DNA of 64,000 nucleotides from JAOABC01 sp041287495 (GTDB taxonomy: Bacteria > Aquificota > Aquificia > Aquificales > Hydrogenothermaceae). The stretch's first letter is position 1. Every line of letters starts with the position of its first letter. Under the pieces are notes generated by a model. That model did no database searches. It saw nothing but the letters and a program-made list of their open reading frames with translations, and was not told where the DNA came from. Positions 53,401-61,195 of this stretch are shown here, piece after piece. The stretch is from the NCBI GenBank assembly GCA_041287495.1, contig JBEULE010000033.1, forward strand, positions 1 through 64,000, in the 5' to 3' direction. The position numbers and the translations under genes are program-made.

Positions 53401-54349
53401 AGCAGTGGCTGACACTATGCCGGTAGATGTTGATTATGACTATCAAGATGATGCTATATATTTTGGACTGTATGGATTACAAAAGCAGGGAAACAGTTGG
53501 AACAATTGGGGTAATTTTTATAGGTTGGTTATAAAAAATAAAACAATAACTAATTTACAAAACTCAGATATAACTTTAGCTGTTGATATGAGTAGTTTCA
53601 GCAATAATAATAATATTCCTCCGATTACTGCAGCTCCTACATTTACAAAAGATGAAAAAGGTAACCTTTGGGTGTTCTTTGGAACTGGAAGATATCTGAC
53701 AGATAGCGATAAAACCCTTACTTATAATAACTACTTTATAGGTTTTAAAGACCCCTGCTGGAATGGAAGTTGTTCAACTACTTTTACAAAATCTGACTTT
53801 ATCGATACAACTAATGAAAATGTTACTGCAACTGTTACTGGGATAAAACAAATATGTATATGTGACACATCAGGATGTAGCAATAGAAATGTTGTTTATT
53901 ATGCACAAGGTAACGAACCTCAGGAAGTAGATAAAGGATGGTATAAACAGCTTACAAATGAAGGGGTTATATCACAGGGAATGATCTTTGGATCTATATT
54001 GGACTTTCTTACTTTTGTTCCTCCACAAGATATCTGTTCATTTGAAGGAAGCTCAAATCTGTATGCTCTCTATTATAAATCCGGAACTGCTTATCCTAAT
54101 CCTGCTATTCTATCCCCATCTGCTGTAACGGGAACTATAAATGTAGGCCAGACAGTTACAGTAAATCCAAAGATATCTCTCGGAACAGGAATCCCTCCAC
54201 TTGGGAATCCTTTCCAAGTATCTGTAAGCCAGAACAATCCGAATCAATATGAAAAATTTATACAGCTTTCCACTGGTGTTATTTTAAGACAAAAACAACA
54301 ACCGATTCCATCTTCAAAAGGTAGGTTTAAATTATGGATAGAAAAGTAA
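50444..54349 (+). CDS. pilY1: PilY1-like type IV pilus tip adhesin
   Basis: 1301 residues. Signal peptide (LISLIVLALTKSIIAA). N-terminal von Willebrand A-like domain with the MIDAS DxSxS in LLVVDVSGSMSW and many Cys. Then a Ca-binding-like DWDKDGNGIPD loop near 465-475 and a C-terminal PilC/PilY1 beta-propeller domain (IIYSTPSVVSNEPLRTYHL, VIVGANDGMLHFFRMG, FIPNNAIPYLLW, TILVGAMGFGGKSI). PilY1 proteins cap type IV pili and control extension and adhesion. Base composition changes sharply inside the gene, with a G+C-rich block covering the VWA-like part. It overlaps the FimT-like gene by 16 bases. Confidence 0.88.
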   Translation: MRKLKVLISLIVLALTKSIIAANMSDYCYTPPFMGTSVAPNVLLVVDVSGSMSWCAYNPSSDKTGCCTSSSGCGWTYKGTEEGYFDPTKVYKYQSGVWVETTGTPASCPKSAYVCNWWECFDALDKTKLYSGSCLNFLYMTRIDLVRWALTGGSLASCNTGVNVKNPSIKKCDPESYQTPGDQTSCDSYGCVLETNSGVQVKVPWSRIYQGLLFQLKNLSLKPRIGVMFFSGYGVRSEASVYIGGFKASNNYDVLNPYKNVITAINTEDPGGGTPTAPALWDTYNYFAQQNPQYGGLSPQSGSGGKWKNPMYQCFDLNNDGQCEGSEFQLVPCAKNFVILMTDGQWNIGGPPNNVTVACSIDYGFEQYSVDPVVPAYWLHKKGFTNSITNIYSYVDAIYGIGLWLNGTGATSLKNVAMYGSFDRSKQWPDSLSDYPKATCGPIDDCCSSPNCGKGSSCTNLPPSSPDWDKDGNGIPDTFFGASDAKEIKDSMMNAILDILRRASSGSTVATLSTKTAISSLLVQPYFYPSYTDSNGNTVSWIGFLRSFWIDPKNDSREDTNQDKVLNLNIDNIFQTYFDTSSNETKAAILSDSSTCQTTGIKKINELLPVFNSSCWLATCDPSSRKIYFYFNSEKSLTEFNTSNYALLQPIWDYVDDGNNNNSVSQTVSQCIIRYLRGEDLSNDTTCKTVSYVSRNLNVNIKDFGCSSTDNIKKWKLGDIIYSTPSVVSNEPLRTYHLKYGDNTYYQYISSNNYKNRPSYVIVGANDGMLHFFRMGTIIDQSNTDQNNPVKLQNSPTDTGTDKIGQEEFAFIPNNAIPYLLWYGSQNYCHIPIVDSRTLVFDASIKGNSTDTKSQSSWRTILVGAMGFGGKSITIGNQIIGNQTYSSSIFALDLTEYLNGTATTPTVLWEKPLPDNTLTLSFPSVIRVGDPNQNGDWYVVIGSGPLNPKPSSSSDYTNSPKLYFFNLRDGSLIKIISITLPNNTVAAVADTMPVDVDYDYQDDAIYFGLYGLQKQGNSWNNWGNFYRLVIKNKTITNLQNSDITLAVDMSSFSNNNNIPPITAAPTFTKDEKGNLWVFFGTGRYLTDSDKTLTYNNYFIGFKDPCWNGSCSTTFTKSDFIDTTNENVTATVTGIKQICICDTSGCSNRNVVYYAQGNEPQEVDKGWYKQLTNEGVISQGMIFGSILDFLTFVPPQDICSFEGSSNLYALYYKSGTAYPNPAILSPSAVTGTINVGQTVTVNPKISLGTGIPPLGNPFQVSVSQNNPNQYEKFIQLSTGVILRQKQQPIPSSKGRFKLWIEK

Positions 54350-54819
54350 AGGCTTATACTATCTTTGAAATATTAGTAGCACTCATAATAGTTGGAATAC
54401 TTATGACAATAGTTATCAGACCTATACTTATATTTGTTGCAAAGCAGCGATTAAATCAAGCTACCAATATCGTAGTAGCTACACTCAACGAAACAAAAGC
54501 ATACTCTATTATGAAAGATAATCTTATGGGAATACAAGCTGATCAAAATACGGGAATCATCCACCAATTTATAGATAAAAACAATAATTGTCAATATGAT
54601 AACGGAGAGAACTATAGAGATATAAACCTCCCCACTAATATAATTTTTATGAGTGATATTTTCTTTCTGTTTGATAGAAGAGGATATCCTATTAATGCAA
54701 TATGTGGTTTGGGACCTGGATCTGTTGTTTTAAAAAATAACTATGATATGTATAAAACTATCTGTGTGGATAGATACGGTAGAATAAGAGTTTTGGAAGG
54801 TAATGTATCATGCAACTAA
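54334..54819 (+). CDS. FimT/GspH-like pseudopilin
   Basis: 161 residues. Type III-signal-like N-terminus KVKAYTIFEILVALIIVGIL: basic leader, cleavage after Ala instead of the usual Gly, and the conserved Glu at mature position 5, followed by a hydrophobic helix. The C-terminal domain has few Cys near the end (CGLGPG, TICVD, VSCN). As a minor pilin it would prime pilus assembly. ATG lies 16 bases inside the end of pilY1. Confidence 0.75.
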   Translation: MDRKVKAYTIFEILVALIIVGILMTIVIRPILIFVAKQRLNQATNIVVATLNETKAYSIMKDNLMGIQADQNTGIIHQFIDKNNNCQYDNGENYRDINLPTNIIFMSDIFFLFDRRGYPINAICGLGPGSVVLKNNYDMYKTICVDRYGRIRVLEGNVSCN

Positions 54820-55478
54820 ATAAGAAAGATGGATTTACACTGATAGAACTTTTAATAGCATCTTTGATCATTCTTTTCGTATCTCTTGGATTTTTGAGAG
54901 GGATAATTTTTTTTATGCAGTATAATATGCAAATAAAGATGAAAGACAAAGCAACAGAGATAAATAAAGCTTTTACAGAGTATTTTTACGCATTACCATA
55001 TGATCAAATAAATCCAACCACTTACGCAAATAACTGGGATTACTCAACTTGTACAATAACCTCTCAAAACTGTAGTTTTGAAAATTCCGATAGTGACTCT
55101 GATGGTATACCGGATTTTTATGACCCTTATAATGGGAATAATGATACATTTTACTCAAGTCCCCTTTCCCTTTCAAATTATTTATCTATCCAACCTCAAA
55201 ATAATACATCACAAAATAATACATCACAAACTTGCAGTTGTACAATGTTTACGTTTAATTCTTGCCCTTCAGGTTTACCTAACTTATGTATAGCTTCGAT
55301 AAAATCAGATATATCAAACTCTCAGATGAGAATATATACAGCCATAACTATAGCTAAGATAGCGAACACAACATTAGAATCTGGAAAAGCTATCGGTGTA
55401 ACTACTTGGTATTTTGATCCTATAACAAAGAAATATAAATCTATAAGAAGTATAGTTTTTAGGGAGAATAACCAATGA
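54810..55478 (+). CDS. PilV-like minor pilin
   Basis: 222 residues. Prepilin signal KKDGFTLIELLIASLIILFV with cleavage at Gly-Phe and Glu5. The globular part has a Ca-binding-like DSDSDGIPDFYDPYNG loop, a Thr/Asn/Gln linker from a 15-base tandem duplication, and Cys pairs. Order next to FimT-, PilW- and PilX-like genes suggests PilV. Overlaps the previous gene by 10 bases. Confidence 0.75.
   Translation: MQLNKKDGFTLIELLIASLIILFVSLGFLRGIIFFMQYNMQIKMKDKATEINKAFTEYFYALPYDQINPTTYANNWDYSTCTITSQNCSFENSDSDSDGIPDFYDPYNGNNDTFYSSPLSLSNYLSIQPQNNTSQNNTSQTCSCTMFTFNSCPSGLPNLCIASIKSDISNSQMRIYTAITIAKIANTTLESGKAIGVTTWYFDPITKKYKSIRSIVFRENNQ
55200..55229 (+). repeat. 15-base tandem duplication in the PilV-like gene
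   Basis: AATAATACATCACAA is repeated exactly at 55200-55214 and 55215-55229, coding for two NNTSQ units. It is in frame and probably a slippage-variable linker. Confidence 0.85.
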
Positions 55479-56407
55479 AAAATAAAAGAGGTTTTACTAT
55501 AATTGAGCTATTAGTTGTAATGGCAATTTCTATGATTCTCGCCGGAGCAATGTATAGTTTTTATACTACAATAGTTAGTGAAAACTTAACCCGCTCTATA
55601 ACTGCAAAAAAGCAGCAGGATGTATACATATATTTAAATCAGTTTATAAAAGATTTATCTACAATAGGCTTTGGAGTAGATATTGACAGATTAAAAATAT
55701 CTGGAGGAAATACCTGTCCTCTCGATAGTATAAATAATCCATTTTTAACAAGATGCAGTGACGGTAGTAACGATAAGTTTTATTTCATATCTCTTGCTTC
55801 AAGATCTGAATCAAATTCTGGCTGTTGGGGGTTTGTGGGTAATGATGGAAATATAAAGATGTCTGATATCGGTGTATCTAATTTTTTATCAAAACAGTGT
55901 ACACCTGTAAAAGATAATTACCTATTTTTAAGCATATCAAAAGCAAATAAAGGTATTTTCTTATATGATCCAGCTTCTCCCGATACCACAAAGGCTAATA
56001 GTTATGTATTTTATATAGGTAATAAAACATATCCGGATGACTTTATAGTCCAATACTATACCGATACTAATAATTTACCTTCCGAATGTGCTTCCGGAAC
56101 GTATAATCTTGAGAGAAAAGTAGGAAATGATGCGGCAGGTCCTATAGTATCCTGTGTATTAAACTTCCAAGTTAGATATGTTGATCTTAATGGTAATGTA
56201 TCTACATCAATAACAGATATAAATAATCTAAATGCTATAAAAATATGTATGATACTTCAAGTTGGTGGAAGACAGAGAACACAGGAAACTCCACCTAATT
56301 ATAGCTCAAATAGTGGATGTGGTAGTTTTAATTTTTCTAATTACGATTGGAGGTATTACAGATGGGCAGTAGTAGAACAGACAATACCACTATTAAACAT
56401 AAGATAA
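55475..56407 (+). CDS. PilW-like minor pilin
   Basis: 310 residues. Prepilin signal KNKRGFTIIELLVVMAISMI with Gly-Phe cleavage and Glu5, followed by a large globular domain with several Cys (NTCPLDS, TRCSDGS, SGCWGF, KQCTP, GCGSF). The length and the region NAIKICMILQVGGRQRT are typical of PilW. ATGA overlap with the PilV-like gene. Confidence 0.78.
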   Translation: MKNKRGFTIIELLVVMAISMILAGAMYSFYTTIVSENLTRSITAKKQQDVYIYLNQFIKDLSTIGFGVDIDRLKISGGNTCPLDSINNPFLTRCSDGSNDKFYFISLASRSESNSGCWGFVGNDGNIKMSDIGVSNFLSKQCTPVKDNYLFLSISKANKGIFLYDPASPDTTKANSYVFYIGNKTYPDDFIVQYYTDTNNLPSECASGTYNLERKVGNDAAGPIVSCVLNFQVRYVDLNGNVSTSITDINNLNAIKICMILQVGGRQRTQETPPNYSSNSGCGSFNFSNYDWRYYRWAVVEQTIPLLNIR

Positions 56408-56868
56408 AATCTCAAAAAGGTGCAACACTAATTTTTGCAATAGCGGCTTCTTTACTTTTATTAATTGTTTTAGGGGGTATTTACTACTTTGCTACAAAGT
56501 TTTTTAAAACTTCTGAAGATATAAAGGTATATTCTAGCTCAAGGGATGCTGCAGCCGGAGCAGTTAATTATGCTGTAGTTCAGATAATTCAAAATAAATT
56601 AAATTTAGGAAATTTGGGACAGTGTACAGGGTCCGGATCTCAACCTGATATTACTTTGAAATACAAACTTTCCAATGATCCAAATCTTTATACTGTGACA
56701 GTGAAAGTTTGTTTTATAGGCTACGAGGTAAATCCTGGATACGATATAGCCGGTGTTGCATATTCAACACAAAAAGCTGGAGGAAAAGGAGAAGTATATT
56801 CAATAGTTGCAAAAGCAACCGGACCACTTAACACAGTTACAAAAATAGAAGCTTCCTATGTCAGGTAA
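56362..56868 (+). CDS. PilX-like minor pilin
   Basis: About 168 residues. A PilX-type N-terminus: basic leader, QKGATLIFAIAASLLLLIVL (no Glu5, as usual in PilX), then a small domain with two Cys. ATG at 56362, eight bases after GGAGG, is preferred over the in-frame TTG at 56347; it overlaps the PilW-like gene by 46 bases. Last gene of the minor-pilin series. Confidence 0.72.
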   Translation: MGSSRTDNTTIKHKIKSQKGATLIFAIAASLLLLIVLGGIYYFATKFFKTSEDIKVYSSSRDAAAGAVNYAVVQIIQNKLNLGNLGQCTGSGSQPDITLKYKLSNDPNLYTVTVKVCFIGYEVNPGYDIAGVAYSTQKAGGKGEVYSIVAKATGPLNTVTKIEASYVR

Positions 56869-56892
56869 ACGTAAAAAAATCGTGAAAAGGTA

Positions 56893-56921
56893 TTGCAGAT
56901 TTTTGATTTTTACTTTATAAT
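56893..56921 (+). promoter_or_regulatory. Promoter of pilA
   Basis: TTGCAG (56893-56898), 17-base spacer, perfect TATAAT (56916-56921). The predicted start is about 30 bases ahead of the pilA ATG, so the abundant pilin has its own strong transcription unit. Confidence 0.75.
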
Positions 56922-56958
56922 CATATATGTGAATTAAATCTTTTTGGAGGTAAGAGTC

Positions 56959-57360
56959 ATGGAAAAGTTAAGGTCACAGAAGGGTTTTACCCTCATTGAG
57001 CTTCTCATTGTTATCGCTATTATAGCGATACTGGCATCTATTGCCATTCCGCAGTATATGAAGTATCAGAAAAAGGCAAAAGTCAGCTCTTACGCTGAAC
57101 CTATTGCCAGAGCTTGTCTAATGGATATAGCAGCTTACTGTACTGAAAACCCTGGTGCTGCTGCTGCAAATATTGTTGCAAAAAACTGTGTTAATACTCT
57201 AACACCTGGAGGTAGTGTTACCATCAGTACAATTGGTATAGTATGTGACAATACAGGAAGTCTGACAGGTGGTTCAGTTGTAGGAACTTTAGAAAATATT
57301 CAAGATTATACAGCAAAGTGTACTGTTCAAGGTGGTGGATTTAAATGTACTGTAGAATAA
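56959..57360 (+). CDS. pilA: Major type IV pilin
   Basis: 133 residues. Prepilin leader of nine residues, cleavage in KG/FTLIELLIVIAIIAILA, Glu at mature position 5, and the long N-terminal helix continuing through IPQYMKYQKKAKV. The globular head has six Cys at residues 53, 61, 77, 96, 121 and 130. ATG at 56959 with GGAGGT; the frame opens five codons earlier at 56944. It has its own promoter and terminator. The filaments would serve adhesion, twitching or DNA uptake. Confidence 0.93.
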   Translation: MEKLRSQKGFTLIELLIVIAIIAILASIAIPQYMKYQKKAKVSSYAEPIARACLMDIAAYCTENPGAAAANIVAKNCVNTLTPGGSVTISTIGIVCDNTGSLTGGSVVGTLENIQDYTAKCTVQGGGFKCTVE

Positions 57361-57375
57361 TGTAAACTGTATTTT

Positions 57376-57409
57376 GAGGGGGTAGTTAAAACCTCCTCTT
57401 TTTTTATTT
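57376..57409 (+). terminator. Intrinsic terminator after pilA
   Basis: GAGGGGGT (57376-57383), loop AGTTAAA, ACCTCCTC (57391-57398), then TTTTTTTATTTT. One G-U pair in an 8-pair stem. Confidence 0.88.
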
Positions 57410-57430
57410 TATCTGGAGGGGTAAATTTGA

Positions 57431-57715
57431 ATGAAAAAACAAAAGGTAGTAAGAGCATGTGCTTATGATGCTGCAGGTGTATGTCAAGAGTTACGGTTAT
57501 CTTCTAACACCCCTATAAACATATCCACATTGAAAAATTGTCAGAATACAATAGTTCCTCATGGAAATTTGACTATTAATTTAAACGGTTCAATAATCTG
57601 TCAATCTGATGGATATGTTAGTGATGGAACAATTAAGGGAATCCTAAATGGCATAACAGATTATACGGCAGTTTGTATATTAAATAATAAAGATATAGAA
57701 TGCTCGGTAAGATAG
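57431..57715 (+). CDS. Headless pilin paralogue (globular domain only)
   Basis: 94 residues that align with the PilA globular head from PilA residue about 44 onward but lack the leader, cleavage site, Glu5 and N-terminal helix. Matches include RAC, KNC.NT, IxC, I.DYTA.C and the C-terminal C.V. All six PilA cysteines have counterparts (10, 18, 37, 57, 82, 91; the spacing differs by only a few residues). Own GGAGGGG ribosome site nine bases before ATG. The stop overlaps the start of the DUF2723 gene by 16 bases, indicating coupled translation. No signal peptide is visible, so its location is puzzling; a silent pilin cassette, a decoy or a remnant are the options. Confidence 0.7.
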   Translation: MKKQKVVRACAYDAAGVCQELRLSSNTPINISTLKNCQNTIVPHGNLTINLNGSIICQSDGYVSDGTIKGILNGITDYTAVCILNNKDIECSVR

Positions 57716-59568
57716 TTTTCTTTATTTTAGTGTTTTTTGGAATTCTATATACATACAGTTTGTTTCCAGTTTTCTCTACAGGTGATGGCGGAGGCTTAGT
57801 TACTGCATCTTATCTGCTCGGCATAGCCCATCCACCGGGATATCCCTTTTACCTTCAAATATCAAAAATTTTTACTTTTCTTCCTGTTGGTAATATAGGA
57901 ATAAGAATAGGATTGGTTTCTGTTATTTTTTCCATTTTATCTTTATATATTCTTTACCAAATAACATTAAAGCTTACAAATAAACCCATTTTCAGTATAA
58001 TACCTTTACTTTTTTTAGGCTTCAGTTATTCGTATTACTTTAACTCTGTAGTAGAAAAGTTCTACACTCTGAATTTATCTGTTATTTTACTGTTATTTTT
58101 TATCGGAATAAAGCAGATATTATCTGTTAATCTTAATAAGAAAGATGTTTTATTTTCTGCTTTTCTATTAGGGTTAGCAACATCAATTCATCATACCGCT
58201 TTATTTATGGCTGTTCCGTTATTGTTAGTAGGACTTTTTTACTATAGAGAGTTTTTAAAAGTTATTCCTTTGAGTGTTTTTATGTTTTTACTGGGATTCA
58301 GTGTAAATATATATCTCTATATAAGAAGTTTAAAGGATAGCTTTTTTGCTGCTCATAAAGCAGATACTCTGGACAGATTTATAGCTATGATACTTCGTAA
58401 ATTTTATGGAAGTTCATCTTCCATTGACGCTCCCTTATCAGCTGTCTCAACTTTAGATGGCTTTTATTACTCTGTAAAAAATTTATTTACTTTAACTGTA
58501 GCAAATCTGACATACGGCTCAATCTTACTCTCTATTTTAGGCTTATATTATATCTATAAACTCAATAAAAGACTACTTCTGTTTTTTGTATTGACACTTT
58601 TTATGTATGGGCTTTTTCTTGCCAAAATTACACTAAGCAGTAAGTATGATCTTACAACTGCCTATGTATCTGCTAATCAATATTTCTTACCTTTTCTTTC
58701 TTTTTTTTGTATTACAGTATCTTTAGGTATAGCTTATATGGCTGATATTTTAGAAAAGTCTCAACTCACATTAGCTTATAAAGTTTTTATATTTTCTATG
58801 ATAGCTATACCTTTTACTGTTTTTCCACTAACGTTTAGCTCAACAAACCACAATAAAAATTGGGTTCCCTATTACCACTCGAAAGATTTATTAAGTATAA
58901 TGCCTGTTTCTTCTGTAATATCAACATACGGAGATAACCACACTTTTGAACTTTGGTATCTAAAATTAATAGGTAGATATAGAAATGATGTATGTCACAT
59001 AACTAGCCACTATTACAATAGTACCTCATGGAGAGTTGAAGGATGTAAACCTAAGGAGCTGTATAAACCGCTTATTCCTGAATTCTTCAATGGAGACCTC
59101 CTATCTCTATCGGATAAAAATAAATTTCTTTCAACGGTAGCATTGTCTAAGGAACATCCACTATCACAGGTTTTTTATCATCAGCCATATGAATTTATAT
59201 TTTTCTATAAAGATAACAATAAAAAGGATCAAGATACACAGTTTTTTGATAAATTAAATCAAGAAAAGTTTAAATTTTTAACTCCGGAAGTCTGCTTAAC
59301 ACACAAAACAGATGACCCTTTTACCATGGAGATGTGTAATTTTTTCTCTAATAGTTATCTTGTTGTGGCTTCTACTATAAAGCCGCTACTTTTATTAAAT
59401 AATCAAAAATTAACTATAGATGCTGATATATCTTATGGAAGGTTTTTAGCACCTTTTAAACTTGAAATTTATATAAATTCATTAAATTCAAGTTACATAG
59501 AGATGTATAAAGCTATCAGAGCATATAATCAGATGAAGGAATTTTATCTGTATGAGGAAGATAAATGA
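57700..59568 (+). CDS. DUF2723-family membrane glycosyltransferase
   Basis: 622 residues, about ten to twelve membrane spans. The family signature FSTGDGGGLVTASYLLGIAHPPGYPFYLQI is seen early, with the GDxG acidic site and HPPGYP motif of DUF2723, a branch of GT-C transferases that use polyprenyl-phosphate sugars to glycosylate secreted or membrane proteins. A large C-terminal extracytoplasmic part follows. Located directly behind pilin genes and ahead of a polyprenyl-phosphate-sugar synthase-like gene, so pilin glycosylation is the likely role (inference). ATG at 57700. Confidence 0.8.
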   Translation: MLGKIVFFILVFFGILYTYSLFPVFSTGDGGGLVTASYLLGIAHPPGYPFYLQISKIFTFLPVGNIGIRIGLVSVIFSILSLYILYQITLKLTNKPIFSIIPLLFLGFSYSYYFNSVVEKFYTLNLSVILLLFFIGIKQILSVNLNKKDVLFSAFLLGLATSIHHTALFMAVPLLLVGLFYYREFLKVIPLSVFMFLLGFSVNIYLYIRSLKDSFFAAHKADTLDRFIAMILRKFYGSSSSIDAPLSAVSTLDGFYYSVKNLFTLTVANLTYGSILLSILGLYYIYKLNKRLLLFFVLTLFMYGLFLAKITLSSKYDLTTAYVSANQYFLPFLSFFCITVSLGIAYMADILEKSQLTLAYKVFIFSMIAIPFTVFPLTFSSTNHNKNWVPYYHSKDLLSIMPVSSVISTYGDNHTFELWYLKLIGRYRNDVCHITSHYYNSTSWRVEGCKPKELYKPLIPEFFNGDLLSLSDKNKFLSTVALSKEHPLSQVFYHQPYEFIFFYKDNNKKDQDTQFFDKLNQEKFKFLTPEVCLTHKTDDPFTMEMCNFFSNSYLVVASTIKPLLLLNNQKLTIDADISYGRFLAPFKLEIYINSLNSSYIEMYKAIRAYNQMKEFYLYEEDK

Positions 59569-60161
59569 TTGATATTATGAAGAAGTTGTTAGCTTTATTT
59601 TTAATAATAGTAGTATCTCTCATAGTGAGAGAACTTATTACACAGAGAGAATTTATAAAAGTTGCTGAAAAGCAATCTGGATTAGATGCAATAAAGTTTT
59701 ATGAAAAAGTAATTTTATCATATGTTCCTTTTAGTCCTTATAACAAAAAAGCTGTAGAAAGTATCAAAGATATATGTAAAACTTTACAGAAAGAAGATGA
59801 AAAACTTTACTGTTATGAAACATTAAGAACAGATTTAATACAGATCAAAAGCTTTTATCAGCCCTTTTCTGATGTTTTATATGAGATAACTCCGGAGATT
59901 GCAAAGTTAAGAGCAAATCAAATGATAGAATGGGAAGGAAGCAATTACTCAAAATCTGATTTTGACAGATTGTATAAAGCACAGTTAAACCTATTAAACT
60001 ACGACAATAGTCCTTCTAATTTTTGGAGTTTTATCACAGTTTTATCTTTTATGATGTGGATATCTTCTGTAGTGTTAGCTATATACAAAAATGTTATAGT
60101 TGGTTCCTTTGGATTTTTAATATTCTTTACTTTATGGATTTTAGGATTATTTATGGCATGA
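59565..60161 (+). CDS. Membrane protein, probable partner of the DUF2723 transferase
   Basis: 198 residues: an N-terminal membrane helix (LLALFLIIVVSLIVRELI), an extracytoplasmic helical region with two Cys (KDICKTLQ, KLYCYETL), and two C-terminal helices (FWSFITVLSFMMWISSVVLA; IVGSFGFLIFFTLWILGLFM). ATG overlaps the preceding gene by four bases. I do not recognise a family; the tight coupling suggests a subunit or accessory of the transferase. Confidence 0.55.
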   Translation: MIDIMKKLLALFLIIVVSLIVRELITQREFIKVAEKQSGLDAIKFYEKVILSYVPFSPYNKKAVESIKDICKTLQKEDEKLYCYETLRTDLIQIKSFYQPFSDVLYEITPEIAKLRANQMIEWEGSNYSKSDFDRLYKAQLNLLNYDNSPSNFWSFITVLSFMMWISSVVLAIYKNVIVGSFGFLIFFTLWILGLFMA

Positions 60162-61195
60162 AGATTTTAATTACTCCTTTATACGGACTTGGAGATATTA
60201 TAATGACATTTCCGGCTATTGAAGTTTTAAAGAAAAGTAGACCGGATTGGCAGGTAGATTACTTTACATTTAATAAAACAGCAGAAAAAATATTAAAACT
60301 TAACCCTTACATAGATAACATAATTTATGAACCAATTTTAGATTACCCTAAACTAAAATCAGTCTATACAGTTTTAAAAAAAATTTTTAAAAAGTATGAT
60401 ATTACTATAAACTTCTATCCATCTAATCGGAAAGATTATAACATCTTCTCATTTTTGACATTCTCGAAAGTTAGAATAGGTCATACATATCTAAATTCAA
60501 ATTTTTCCCAGCTTAATTTTTTAAAAAATCTAACTATAAAGGAAAAAGAAGATCTACATTGTATAGAAGAAAATATTAAGCTTTTGGAATTGTTAGATGT
60601 AAAAACAGATTGGATACCTAAATTATCGATATACCTACCTGAAAAGTTTAAAGATAAAGCTAAATCGTATATAAAACATGAAGATAGAATCAAGATAGGC
60701 ATACACCCTGGAAGTAGTAAATTTAAAAATCACTCATACAAAAGATGGAAACCAGAAAAATTTATTAAAGTGATTGAATATTTTAAAGATTATGATTTTT
60801 ATATTTTTGGAACAAAGGAAGAAGAGGAAGTTGTTAATTTCATAGTTAGCAAAACAGAAAACTCTATACCTATTTTTAATCTTGATATCATTGATGTTGC
60901 ATCTGTTATAAGTAATATGAATCTGTTTATATCTAACGATTCCGGCATTATGCATCTTGCTAATGCTCTTGGTATTCCGGTTGTTGCTATATTCGGTCCT
61001 ACTAATCCTGTATGGGTAAGACCGTGGAATGAACCTTATAGAGTGGTGAGATTAAACTTAAACTGTTCTCCGTGTTTCTATTACTCTCCTAAGCCACTAG
61101 AATGTAAAATAGAAGATAAATATAAGTGTTTAAATGATTTAGATGAAAAACTTGTAATAGATGCAGTAAAGGAGCTTATACGGGATGTATCCTAA
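60158..61195 (+). CDS. Glycosyltransferase family 9 (heptosyltransferase-like)
   Basis: 345 residues. MKILITPLYGLGDIIMTFPA at the start is the GT9 N-terminal motif, and IGIHPGSSK with the C-terminal SNDSGIMHLANALGIPVVAIFG is the donor-binding region. Adds heptose or related sugars to lipopolysaccharide core or other glycans. ATG at 60158 makes an ATGA overlap; the frame extends upstream to 60023 only as a shadow. Confidence 0.88.
   Translation: MKILITPLYGLGDIIMTFPAIEVLKKSRPDWQVDYFTFNKTAEKILKLNPYIDNIIYEPILDYPKLKSVYTVLKKIFKKYDITINFYPSNRKDYNIFSFLTFSKVRIGHTYLNSNFSQLNFLKNLTIKEKEDLHCIEENIKLLELLDVKTDWIPKLSIYLPEKFKDKAKSYIKHEDRIKIGIHPGSSKFKNHSYKRWKPEKFIKVIEYFKDYDFYIFGTKEEEEVVNFIVSKTENSIPIFNLDIIDVASVISNMNLFISNDSGIMHLANALGIPVVAIFGPTNPVWVRPWNEPYRVVRLNLNCSPCFYYSPKPLECKIEDKYKCLNDLDEKLVIDAVKELIRDVS

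Noticed and set aside
56881..56925. Sigma-54 promoter for pilA
   Set aside because: The GG and GC elements are spaced by only four bases; the TTGCAG-17-TATAAT match is much better.
60023..60157. N-terminal extension of the GT9 protein
   Set aside because: Shadow of the preceding gene in another frame; MKILITPLYGLGD at 60158 is the normal start.
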